Positions 55,701 to 63,847 of a stretch of DNA of 64,000 nucleotides are shown here, in pieces. The DNA is taken from NCBI RefSeq assembly GCF_003390325.1, contig NZ_QUOK01000002.1, positions 62,001-126,000 of the forward strand, in the 5' to 3' direction. Each line of letters begins with the position of its first letter. Position 1 is the stretch's first letter. Under the pieces are notes generated by a model. That model made no database searches, had not been told where the DNA came from, and worked only from the letters and a program-made list of their open reading frames with translations. A program made the position numbers and the translations under genes. The stretch comes from Rhodohalobacter sp. SW132. Its GTDB lineage: Bacteria; Bacteroidota; Rhodothermia; Balneolales; Balneolaceae.

Positions 55701-56453
55701 GAGGATATTCTGCGCCACGTGCGGTCGAACAAGCAGTTTTCAGAAATGACCATCGGCGATATGCTTCGGGCGGACCCGGATCAGATTAACCATAAAGATG
55801 CAAATACGCTGAAGCATAAAGTGTTCATCAACCATGAAGGTGAACGTTTTGAAGCAAAATCTCTGCCGGTTGAAACGCAGTTAACGGCTGGATTTTACGC
55901 AGGTGTTGCCGACATGGACAACAGTGGTCAGGATGACATCTTCATCTCCCAGAATTTCTTTGCCGTTGCTGATCCGCAGCGAAAACCACGCCTCGACTCC
56001 GGACGCGGACTCTGGCTGAAAGGGGATGGCGATGGAAACTTTCAAACGGTACCGGGTCACCAAAGCGGCGTAAAAGTTTATGGTGAACAGCGGGGTGCCG
56101 CTCTGGCGGATTATACCGGAAATGGGAAAGTGGACCTGGCGGTGAGTCAGAATGCCGCTGCTACTCGTATTTTTGAAAACCGGTCGGCAGAACGCGGAAT
56201 CCGGGTTGCTCTCGAAGGTCCTGCGCAGAACAGGCTTGGAATCGGTTCAATTGTGAGGCTGATGTATGCGGACGGATCGGCAGGCCCGGTGCGGTATATC
56301 CAGGCGGGATCTGGATATTGGTCACAAAACAGCACTGTACAGATTCTTGGAGTTTCAGGCACACCGGAAGCAGTTGAAGTGACCTGGTTTGATGGACGTG
56401 TGGATCAAATCGATATCGATCCGGGGCAGATGGATTATGTGATATCGTATTGA
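52770..56453 (+). CDS. Large FG-GAP/VCBS lipoprotein with two CRTAC-like (ASPIC/UnbV) modules
   Basis: A surface lipoprotein of about 1227 residues. The start at 52770 gives lipobox LFGC directly; a longer frame upstream has no signal. The body is many FG-GAP/VCBS repeats, seen as GNGLPDLYFAR, NGNGHLDLLIT, DLTGDGGEELIIGAG and GNGYSDLVATNWG, which bind calcium. Two ASPIC/UnbV domains lie at about residues 546-630 (RISVRLIGTSPNTQAIGAKL) and 1142-1227 (GIRVALEGPAQNRLGIGSIV), each ending a block of repeats. The protein is therefore a tandem duplicate of the CRTAC architecture. It is common in Bacteroidota and Planctomycetes, with unknown ligand. Confidence 0.85.
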   Translation: MNSKSQLFPGIAVLMLLFLFGCSEDSFEAEWHQEDGYRWAELPVSDSGPVGFEMIPSSRTGITINNFLSDERMNENRVLMNGSGVAAGDITGNGLPDLYFARIDGPNKLYKNLGGFRFEDITEQAGVAHENHLSAGAVFADVNGNGHLDLLITSIDSENALYLNDGEGRFEYQENSGLGPARGSMTMALADVNGNGYLDLYVVNYREINVVDVFDVQELVWENTVQDGELVEPYDDYFTILDRGEGFPPERHEIGREDEFYFNNGDGTFSKVEDPENMFLASDGSPLGFYPDWGLAAKFHDLNGNGLPDLYVSNDYWTPDRVWMNQGDGTFRAIDTLAMRNSSFYSMTVDFSDVSRNGHLDIFTVEMLNDKHSDRLQMRLPTEPFPLLPGDYENRPRYNRNSLFLNRGDNTYAEISYYSGVHATEWSWATRFIDLNLDGYEDLLVKTGFAFDFQNLDSQRQMLDHLIATRGAARNYVEDFDRLLQQNRIFKNNGDLTFTDLSSDWGFTEKDISLGIALTDLDGNGVLDVVSSRMNDEPGIFKNRALGPRISVRLIGTSPNTQAIGAKLKLTGGPVDHQTKELISGGDYLSGSDPFAVFAADPANENHHLQITWPDGSQTEMDVQPNRMYEIDQNNIASSMPDNSNEESAEPLFSDRTDQLNHRHHESDFNDFRVQPLLPFELSRQGPAVAWLDLTGDGGEELIIGAGAGGKTGIYRVENGNFTPLDIDLLNEEAPGDQTGIVGWKEDGQTHLVIGFANYEQGSARVPSAIHYRLEGGEVVSSDSLPGILSTTGPLAAADYTGDGRVDLFIGGRFKPGQYPYDADSRLFRNDNGTLVHDTENQAVLNDIGLVTGALFVDYNNSGEQDLILTTEWGSLKLFENNGGMFTERTSELGLDRYNGLWQGVAAGDFNGNGYSDLVATNWGENSPYRIENPDRPLRIFYGDFTRNGRIDIVDTYYDEQIGGDVPRRKLEEYENIEDILRHVRSNKQFSEMTIGDMLRADPDQINHKDANTLKHKVFINHEGERFEAKSLPVETQLTAGFYAGVADMDNSGQDDIFISQNFFAVADPQRKPRLDSGRGLWLKGDGDGNFQTVPGHQSGVKVYGEQRGAALADYTGNGKVDLAVSQNAAATRIFENRSAERGIRVALEGPAQNRLGIGSIVRLMYADGSAGPVRYIQAGSGYWSQNSTVQILGVSGTPEAVEVTWFDGRVDQIDIDPGQMDYVISY

Positions 56454-56503
56454 TTTCATTTTTTTTGCCGCGGTGGCGCGGTGGCGCAGTGAGGGTGTTA
56501 AAT

Positions 56504-56883
56504 GTACGGCTGGAGAATTTTCTCGCGGAGGCGCAACGGCGCAAAGAAGGTGATAATTATTGTGTGGTATAAAATCAAATTTTAACCTTCGTGTAGCTTA
56601 GAGTCCTTGTGTCCTTCATGGTGAAAACTGTGCGGCTGGAGTATTTTACCGCGGTGGCGCAACGGCGCAGAGATGGGGAAGATTTGTAAGGTGTAATAAA
56701 ATCAATAATGAAACCTTCGTGAATCTTCGTGTCTTTGAGTCCTCGTGGTGAAAACTGTACGGCTGGAGAATTTTACCGCGGTGGCGCAACGGCGCAGAGA
56801 TGGGTAAGATTGTGAGGTGTTATGATATCAATAATAGAACTTTCGTGAATCTTCGTGTCTTTGAGTCCTCGTGGTGAAAATTT
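56504..56883 (+). repeat. Three tandem 126-127-bp repeats
   Basis: Units start at 56504, 56630 and 56757 with GTACGGCTGGAGAATTTT or a close variant, continue with GCGGTGGCGCAACGGCGCAG and CTTCGTGAATCTTCGTGTC, and end with CGTGGTGAAAA; the last two units are nearly identical. A partial fourth start follows (TTTTAAGGCTAATGAATTTT). No reading frame is kept. The block fills the 610-bp gap after the FG-GAP gene. A shorter related segment is at 61226-61280. Confidence 0.8.
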
Positions 56884-57065
56884 TAAGGCTAATGAATTTT
56901 ATTAATGTTATACCATCTTAAAAAATTGGGGATACAATCCGAAGATTTCAAAATGTAAAAATCTATCAATCGTAAAAACCCACAAGTATTGAACAAGATA
57001 TCAGAGGTTCCCCGAACTTGTATTTGATATATAAAGCCAATCAACACAAACAAAAATATTTCAGA

Positions 57066-58838
57066 ATGCCACCCTATTTGAAACCAGTTCCTGTACTTAT
57101 CCTGTTTTTATCCGGATTTATAATGCTTTTAGCGGGATGCGATTCAGAATCGAACAGCGATCGTCTGCACGCATTGATGGATGAAGCTGAAGAGTTTGAA
57201 ATTCGTGAAAATCCGTTTCGGGGAGGTGATGATGGAGAGTATCAGGAAAACGACAGACTTCAGTCGGTAGCGATGGAAGATCTTGAGCGCAGATATGAAT
57301 TCTGGAGTGATATTCAGAATCAGCTGGAGTCGGATGTTACCCGCGATGAACTCGATCTAAGTCACCAGATTACGTACGACTCTTTCAAGCGTCAGGTTGA
57401 CCACAATGTGAATCAGCACCGATACCGGAGTTACCTGGTGCCCATGAACCACGAAGGAGGTTTTTTTAACCGGTTAGTCGGCCTGGAAAACCGGGTACCG
57501 CTCGATTCCCTTCAGAACTACGAAGATTATATCACCCGCCTGAACGCTGTACCAAACTATTTCAATCAGCATATCGAACACATGCGAACCGGAATGGAAG
57601 AGGGGTATACGCTTCCATCAGTGATTTTTGTGGATGATTACGACCATTATTTTACCTCGGCAATTGTGGATGAAGCCACCGAATCCAGTTTTTATGAGCC
57701 GTTTGAGGATTTTCCGTCATCAATATCAGAATCAGATCGTGAACGTCTGGCCGAAGAGGGCAGAGCTGCAATTGAGCAGTCGGTTATGCCGGCGTACAGA
57801 TCGCTAGCCGATTTTCTGACTAATGAGTATATCCCCGCTGCCCGTGAGACGATCGCGACTGCAGATCTGCCGGATGGCGAGGATTATTATAATCACCTGA
57901 TAGAATATCACACCACGCTGCCGATGACGGCCGAAGAGGTGCACCAGGTAGGGCTCGATGAAGTGGAGCGTATTCGAAATGAGATGTATGAAATCATCGA
58001 AGAAGTAGGGTTTGAAGGGAGCTTTGATGAATTCCTGGAGTTTCTCCGAACCGATCCGCAGTTTTTTGTGGATGAACCGGAAGATCTGCTCAAGGAAGCA
58101 TCCTACCATTCAAAACGAATGGACGGTAAACTCCCTGAAATTTTTCATATCCATACGCTGCCGAGAAGGCCGTACGGAGTTCAGCCGGTTCCCGATCACC
58201 TCGCCCCGCGATATACAGGCGGCCGGTATTCGCTCGGCGGCGGAACGCGTGCGGGTGAGTACTGGGTGAATACCTACAATCTGCCAAGCCGGACGCTCTA
58301 CACGCTTGAAGCCCTGACTTACCACGAAGCTGTACCGGGACACCATCTTCAAATCGGACTGAACCAGGAGATGGATGATCTTCCCAGACGCGCAGGCGGA
58401 TTAACTGCATTTTCGGAAGGATGGGCGCTCTATGCTGAACGACTCGGACTGGATGTTGGCCTTTACGACGATCCCTATTCCAATTTTGGCCGGCTCACTT
58501 ACGAAATGTGGCGCGCCTGCCGTTTGGTTGTAGATACCGGGATGCATGCCCTGGGCTGGAGCCGCGAGGATACGATTAATTTTATGACTGAAAACACAGC
58601 GCTATCCCATCACGAAATCGACACGGAGACCAACCGATATATCGCGTGGCCGGGACAGGCTCTTGCCTATAAAATGGGTGAGCTGAAGATCCGGGAACTT
58701 CGCGAAACCTATGAAGAAGAACTGGGCGACGATTTCGATATCCGCGACTTTCATGAGGCGGTGCTGAAAAACGGTCCGGTTACCCTGCCGGTTCTGGAAC
58801 AGCAGGTCGCTGATTTTTTTGAAAACCGGGATCAATAA
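57066..58838 (+). CDS. DUF885 metallopeptidase-like lipoprotein
   Basis: An exported protein of 590 residues, the second DUF885 gene in the window. The start at 57066 gives a lipoprotein signal with lipobox LLAGC. The zinc motif is HEAVPGHHLQIG at about residue 420, with SEGWALYAERLGLD following and the family ending DFRDFHEAVLKNGPVTLPVL (read as IRDFHEAVLKNGPVTLP). The gene ends 6-7 bp before the S9-peptidase frame opens, so the two are likely co-transcribed. It probably cleaves peptides at the cell surface. Confidence 0.88.
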   Translation: MPPYLKPVPVLILFLSGFIMLLAGCDSESNSDRLHALMDEAEEFEIRENPFRGGDDGEYQENDRLQSVAMEDLERRYEFWSDIQNQLESDVTRDELDLSHQITYDSFKRQVDHNVNQHRYRSYLVPMNHEGGFFNRLVGLENRVPLDSLQNYEDYITRLNAVPNYFNQHIEHMRTGMEEGYTLPSVIFVDDYDHYFTSAIVDEATESSFYEPFEDFPSSISESDRERLAEEGRAAIEQSVMPAYRSLADFLTNEYIPAARETIATADLPDGEDYYNHLIEYHTTLPMTAEEVHQVGLDEVERIRNEMYEIIEEVGFEGSFDEFLEFLRTDPQFFVDEPEDLLKEASYHSKRMDGKLPEIFHIHTLPRRPYGVQPVPDHLAPRYTGGRYSLGGGTRAGEYWVNTYNLPSRTLYTLEALTYHEAVPGHHLQIGLNQEMDDLPRRAGGLTAFSEGWALYAERLGLDVGLYDDPYSNFGRLTYEMWRACRLVVDTGMHALGWSREDTINFMTENTALSHHEIDTETNRYIAWPGQALAYKMGELKIRELRETYEEELGDDFDIRDFHEAVLKNGPVTLPVLEQQVADFFENRDQ

Positions 58839-58910
58839 CCGAATATGGCTGAACAAAAAAGTATGCTGCTACGAATGAATATCAACCGGCACAATAAAAC
58901 ATCAGACACT

Positions 58911-61199
58911 ATGGTATCACGAATACTTCTACAAACATGTACACTTACTGCCGCTGCACTTTTGCTTCTGCCAGCCGCTCTGTTTGGTCAGGGTGAGCTC
59001 GAAGATTATCAGCGGGCAGATGAACTGCGTGATCGTTTTGACGGCACCGTCACCGACAGAATCCTGGGTCAGCCGACCTGGCTGGAAGATTCACCGGAAT
59101 TCTGGTACCGGAAAAGTGTAACCGGCGGTTATGAATTCGTACATGTGAACGCCGAAGAGCAATCACGGGAAGCACCGTTCGATCACGACCGGCTTGCACG
59201 GACACTGTCTGAAGCGGCCGGTGATGAGTATCACGGGCTTGAACTGCCGTTTAATTCATTTGAATATGTGAACAATCGATCTTCAATTGAAGTGTCTATC
59301 GATGGCACGATCTATACATGCTCGCTGTCATCCTATCATTGTGATACTCGTCCGGACGAAAACAGCGGATCTGGCTGGTCAAGCTGGGGCGTGTGGGATC
59401 ATGACCTGGAACCGGTGAACCTGGCAAGAAGTGAAGAAGAACGGGAATCGCCCGACGGGAAATGGAAAGCATTTGTGAAAAATTACAACGTTGCGCTCCG
59501 TAACGTCGAGACGGATGAAGTAACCATGCTAAGCACCGACGGTTCAGAACAAAACTATTATAATTACAACTCTTTCCGCTGGTCACCTGATTCCGAAAAA
59601 CTGGCTGCCTATCGCAAAATTCCGGGATACGACCGGAAAATACATTACGTGGAAAGTTCACCGCAGGATCAGCTGCAGCCGCGCCACCTCAGCCGTACAT
59701 ACATCAAACCGGGGGATGTGCTGGATATAGATCAGCCGGTGCTATTTCATGTGGAAGATGGAAATCAGATAAACGTGGATAACGACCTTTTCCCGAACGC
59801 CTATTCCAACAGTAACATGAACTGGTGGAGTGACAGCCGTGGATTTTACTTTGAGTACAATCAGCGCGGACATGAGGCGTACAGAATCATCGAAGTGGAT
59901 GGCGAAACCGGCGAAGCGCGTGCTTTGGTGAATGATGAGCCCGATACTTTTTTCAGTTATGCAACATCACTGTACAGACATTACACTGAAAATGGCGAAG
60001 AGATTATCTGGATGTCGGAGCGGGACGGCTGGCGACATCTTTACCTCTATGATGGAAAAGAGGGTGAGCTGAAAAACCAGATTACGCAGGGTGACTGGGT
60101 TGTGCGTGACGTGGACTATGTGGATGAAGAGAACCGGCAGATCTGGTTCCGTGCCAGCGGGCTGGATGATGACCAGGATCCGTACTACATCCACTACCTT
60201 AGAATCAATTTTGACGGAAGCGGACTTACCCGTTTCACAGAAGCTGATGGAAATCATTCCGTGCAATTTTCATCCGACCGTGAATTTTATGTTTCTACCT
60301 GGTCGCAGGTTGACCAGGCCCCGGTTTCTGAACTTCGCAGAACATCCGATCAGTCCCTCGTAATGGAACTGGAAGAGTCTGATATCAGTGCACTGGAAGA
60401 GGCGGGGTGGCAGGCACCCGAGCAGTTTTCAGCTAAAGGAAGAGATGGAGAAACCGATATTTATGGTATTATCATCCGCCCGACAAACTTTGATCCGAAT
60501 CAGAGCTACCCGGTGATTGAGTACATTTATGCGGGACCGCACAGTAATTTTGTGCCGAAATCCTTCATGAACTACAGCAATATGATGTCCCTTGCAGAAC
60601 TCGGGTTCATCGTTGTGCAGATCGACGGAATGGGCACAGCCAACCGGTCGAAAGAGTTTCATGATGTTGCGTGGCAAAATCTGGGAGATGCCGGATTCCC
60701 GGACAGGATTCTCTGGCATGAAGCCGTAGCCGAGCAATACTCGTGGTATAATAATGAGAGAGTAGGAATTTACGGACGATCCGCCGGGGGACAGAGTTCC
60801 ACCGGGGCGCTTCTGTTTCATCCCGAACACTACCACGTAGCCGTTTCATCCGTGGGCTGCCACGATAACCGGATGGATAAAATCTGGTGGAATGAGCAGT
60901 GGATGGGCTGGCCAATCGGACAACAGTACGACGATGCATCCAACATCGTACACGCCGATAAACTGGAGGGCAACCTGCTTCTTTTTGTGGGTGAACTGGA
61001 TACAAACGTAGATCCCGCATCCACCTACCAGCTTGCGGACGCCTTGATTAAAGCGAATAAAGATTTTGATTTTCTGAGCATACCCGGTGCGGGTCACGGA
61101 TCGATTGGTGATTATGAAGAGCGAAAGCGCCGTGATTTCTTTGTGGAGCATCTGCTTGGGAAACGGGCACCAAACTGGAATCAGCTGAGTACGCAGTGA
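58911..61199 (+). CDS. Exported S9-family prolyl oligopeptidase/DPP-IV-type peptidase
   Basis: A serine peptidase of about 762 residues with an N-terminal beta-propeller (about 50-470) and a C-terminal alpha/beta-hydrolase domain (about 500-760). The nucleophile is in YGRSAGGQSS; Asp is in GELDTNVDPAS, and His in GAGHGSIGDYE. The signal peptide MVSRILLQTCTLTAAALLLL followed by PAALFGQ supports the start at 58911; earlier Met codons at 58845 and 58875 are possible. DPP-IV-type enzymes cut after proline, so it may work with the DUF885 peptidase before it to supply peptides. The exact specificity is not shown by the sequence. Confidence 0.9.
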   Translation: MVSRILLQTCTLTAAALLLLPAALFGQGELEDYQRADELRDRFDGTVTDRILGQPTWLEDSPEFWYRKSVTGGYEFVHVNAEEQSREAPFDHDRLARTLSEAAGDEYHGLELPFNSFEYVNNRSSIEVSIDGTIYTCSLSSYHCDTRPDENSGSGWSSWGVWDHDLEPVNLARSEEERESPDGKWKAFVKNYNVALRNVETDEVTMLSTDGSEQNYYNYNSFRWSPDSEKLAAYRKIPGYDRKIHYVESSPQDQLQPRHLSRTYIKPGDVLDIDQPVLFHVEDGNQINVDNDLFPNAYSNSNMNWWSDSRGFYFEYNQRGHEAYRIIEVDGETGEARALVNDEPDTFFSYATSLYRHYTENGEEIIWMSERDGWRHLYLYDGKEGELKNQITQGDWVVRDVDYVDEENRQIWFRASGLDDDQDPYYIHYLRINFDGSGLTRFTEADGNHSVQFSSDREFYVSTWSQVDQAPVSELRRTSDQSLVMELEESDISALEEAGWQAPEQFSAKGRDGETDIYGIIIRPTNFDPNQSYPVIEYIYAGPHSNFVPKSFMNYSNMMSLAELGFIVVQIDGMGTANRSKEFHDVAWQNLGDAGFPDRILWHEAVAEQYSWYNNERVGIYGRSAGGQSSTGALLFHPEHYHVAVSSVGCHDNRMDKIWWNEQWMGWPIGQQYDDASNIVHADKLEGNLLLFVGELDTNVDPASTYQLADALIKANKDFDFLSIPGAGHGSIGDYEERKRRDFFVEHLLGKRAPNWNQLSTQ

Positions 61200-61225
61200 G
61201 ATCTGTGGGGTTTATACTTAGTTGG

Positions 61226-61280
61226 GGGTTCTCGCGGAGGCGCAACGGCGCGAAGTTTTAAAGGCGCAAAGGCGCAATGA
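61226..61280 (+). repeat. Short relative of the 127-bp tandem repeat
   Basis: CTCGCGGAGGCGCAACGGCGC and GGCGCAAAGGCGCAATGATG recall the GCGGTGGCGCAACGGCGCAG core of the tandem repeats at 56504-56883. It lies just after the S9 gene. It seems to be a fragment of the same repeat family. Confidence 0.5.
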
Positions 61281-61431
61281 TGAAATGGGTTTTTGGACTC
61301 TATTTTTTATTTCGAACTTGCGTTGGGTATGAAATCATTTAAACCACCGTTGTAATGGATATATTGACAGTAAGCAAATGTGGAATATTAGGACCATATT
61401 TCTCATCAATTATTGAACAAACCCGCAGCAG

Positions 61432-61848
61432 ATGAAAAATAATCGATACGTTTTCACTTCTTTTTTGATGATGGGACTGCTGTTTGCAGGGTGCAGCAGT
61501 ACAAACGAAACCCGTTCGGGCGAAACCAGGTCGAATCAGCAGCCGGATATCGAAATTCATGATCCGTCACTTCGCCTCTCCGATTATTTGCAGCGTGTAG
61601 GCGGAGTGGATATTCACGAAACCGGTGGAAATATATCGGTGATTATCCGGGGGAATTTCTCTTTTGAAGCCGAAACGCAGCCGCTTTATGTAATAAACGG
61701 CGTTCGGTCGGGCCACGACTACAATCGTGTTGAGCGAATGGTGCCGGTTCAGAATATTTCTTCTGTACAAATTTTGAAAGGATCAGAAGCCTCGGTAAGA
61801 TACGGACTCGCAGGCAGCAATGGCGCCATTGTTATCCGTACAAAGTAG
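61432..61848 (+). CDS. Stand-alone TonB plug-domain lipoprotein
   Basis: A lipoprotein of 138 residues with lipobox LFAGC (Cys20). The mature part is only a plug-like domain: LSDYLQRVGGVDIHETGGNI, VIIRGNFSFEAETQPLYVIN and VQILKGSEASVRYGLAGSNG, ending GAIVIRTK. These are the plug motifs of SusC/TonB receptors, but no beta-barrel follows; the frame stops at 61848 in normal intergenic DNA. It may be a soluble, anchored partner of a receptor. It is complete with its own signal, so it does not look like a broken gene. Confidence 0.82.
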   Translation: MKNNRYVFTSFLMMGLLFAGCSSTNETRSGETRSNQQPDIEIHDPSLRLSDYLQRVGGVDIHETGGNISVIIRGNFSFEAETQPLYVINGVRSGHDYNRVERMVPVQNISSVQILKGSEASVRYGLAGSNGAIVIRTK

Positions 61849-61875
61849 GCTGATGAAAGGGTGAGACTCCACAAC

Positions 61876-61946
61876 GAACTCCATAATGATCAAAAAGATA
61901 TGGGATCCAAGTTGATGCCTCACGGGTTTTGCCCCGAAGTACTTCA
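61876..61946 (+). repeat. 71-nt dispersed repeat, copy 2
   Basis: Matches 31666-31736 at 56 of 71 positions without gaps, in the same orientation. The palindromic core (CGGG...CCCCG) is kept in part. It lies between the plug-domain gene and the cytochrome/FG-GAP gene. Confidence 0.6.
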
Positions 61947-61984
61947 GTACAGAATTTTTCATGAATCATGATGTAGACTTACGA

Positions 61985-63607
61985 ATGGAGCGATCCCGCG
62001 GTTCTGAGAGCTGTTTATGGTTATGGATAGTACTTCCGCTATTTCTGCTGATGGCTTCCTGCGCGTCAGATGAGTCTCCGGATTCAGAATATAGCAGCAG
62101 TACAGCTCTTGATGAGCGCCTGACCGATAAAGAACTGATCGCCCGCCGCCATTGTGCCGGATGCCATATCTACCCGGAACCGGATCTTCTCGATAAAAAT
62201 ACCTGGCTCACACAAACCCTGCCCGCGATGGGTCCGCATCTCGGTATCTTTGAATATGACGGGGAAGAGTATCCGCTGGATGAGACCGAATATCTTCCCG
62301 AAAATTTCTATCCCGATTACGCTATAGCTACTGATGAAGAGTGGCAGGCCATCCTCGATTTTTATGAAGAGATGGCGCCTGAACGGCTTGAAAGAGATGA
62401 CGATTTTACTGAAATCCGGCGTGAAAACCACATTTTTAAACCTCTTCGTCCGCCGTACCGGTCCGATACCCATCCCATGGCGAGCGCGGTGAAAATCGAT
62501 CCGGTAAACGGACTGATTTTTCTTGCAGATGCCAACCTTGGACGGATGTTAATTTACAATCGTGACCTCGATATTGTTGACACTTTTGAAGTACCGGCTG
62601 CCATTTCTCATATCGCCTTCACCAACGATACATCCGAACCGGGAAGGAGAGAGCTGATGATTACCTACATCGCAAATATCAATCCGTCGGATGCCAAAGA
62701 TGGGTTTATTTCCCGTGGATGGTACGATCCGGACAGCGGCAACGGTGAGTTCGATGATCGGTTTATCGAGAATCTGGCTCGTCCGGTCGAATCACTCCTC
62801 GCTGATCTCAATCAAAATGGTAAACTGGATCTTCTCGTAAGTGAATTTGGTCACAGGGAAGGTTCTGTGTTCTGGCTGAAAGGGGAGGGAAGCGGTAATT
62901 TTAATCAGCAAAAAAACATGCTGATCAACACGCCCGGCTGCCTGGACAGTGAGATCATTGACTGGACCGGAAATGGCCTGCCGGATATCCTGGCGCTCTG
63001 TTCACAAGTGGACCAGGCGATCTACCTGTTTGAAAATTTGGGCGATGGGCAATTCAGCCGCAAGACACTTCTCGAGTTCCCGATTACCGCAGGATCCAGC
63101 TCTTTTGAACTGCACGATTTTAATAACAACGGCCGCCCCGATATCCTTTATACAAGCGGTGATAATGCGGACTACTCGATGATGTATAAACCGTATCACG
63201 GGGTCTATATTTATATGAATGAAGATGAAAATCAATTTTCGGAAAAGTGGTTCTACCCGATTAACGGGGCATACAAAGCGATTGCAAAAGATTTCTCCGG
63301 AAACGGACATCCCGATCTTGCAGTTTCATCCTTTTTTGCGGACTACTCCCGCAAGCCGTATGAAGGGTTCATATTTTTTGAAAATGAAGGAAATAACACA
63401 TTTACCCCGTTCCACCCGCCCGAAGCTTCTTATGGCCGATGGATCGCAATGGATGCCGCAGATTTTACCGGGGACGGAGCCGAAGATATTGTGCTCGCCA
63501 ACTTTTCGATGGGGCCTACACGAGTCCATGAACAGATCGAAAATATCCTTACTCAAAGTCCCCATATTTTGCTTCTGAAAAATGAATCAGCGTCCGTTGA
63601 AAACTGA
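61985..63607 (+). CDS. FG-GAP lipoprotein with an N-terminal cytochrome-c-like heme site
   Basis: A surface protein of about 540 residues. The start at 61985 is chosen; a Met at 61961 adds eight residues. Lipobox LMASC marks the mature end. A heme-binding CAGCH is near residue 57 of the chosen frame, followed by a putative distal Met in LPAMGPHLG. The remainder holds VCBS/FG-GAP repeats such as DLNQNGKLDLLVSEFGHREG, NGLPDILALC and NNNGRPDILYTSGD. The combination of heme and FG-GAP repeats suggests an electron-transfer or redox-linked surface protein. The partner and the substrate are unknown. Confidence 0.83.
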   Translation: MERSRGSESCLWLWIVLPLFLLMASCASDESPDSEYSSSTALDERLTDKELIARRHCAGCHIYPEPDLLDKNTWLTQTLPAMGPHLGIFEYDGEEYPLDETEYLPENFYPDYAIATDEEWQAILDFYEEMAPERLERDDDFTEIRRENHIFKPLRPPYRSDTHPMASAVKIDPVNGLIFLADANLGRMLIYNRDLDIVDTFEVPAAISHIAFTNDTSEPGRRELMITYIANINPSDAKDGFISRGWYDPDSGNGEFDDRFIENLARPVESLLADLNQNGKLDLLVSEFGHREGSVFWLKGEGSGNFNQQKNMLINTPGCLDSEIIDWTGNGLPDILALCSQVDQAIYLFENLGDGQFSRKTLLEFPITAGSSSFELHDFNNNGRPDILYTSGDNADYSMMYKPYHGVYIYMNEDENQFSEKWFYPINGAYKAIAKDFSGNGHPDLAVSSFFADYSRKPYEGFIFFENEGNNTFTPFHPPEASYGRWIAMDAADFTGDGAEDIVLANFSMGPTRVHEQIENILTQSPHILLLKNESASVEN

Positions 63608-63847
63608 AGTTCCCTCTCTTAATTACAATTGGTTGTAACGAGTCAGATCTCCAAAATACCTGCTTTAAAAAGCTTCTGAGTGGTGTTTCTGGTAATTCAT
63701 CCACGCCTTTAAATAAATTCTGACAAACAAAACAACAAGATAGTATTAGTTATATAAAGTCAAATTAGTAACCTTTTTAACAGCTATATAAAATCACAAT
63801 AATCTTTATCTAACATAGATTCACTCATATCAAAACATAAGGGCAAT

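Noticed and set aside
56504-56883. CRISPR array
   Set aside because: The units are about 127 bp with no short constant repeat and unique spacers, and there are no cas genes.
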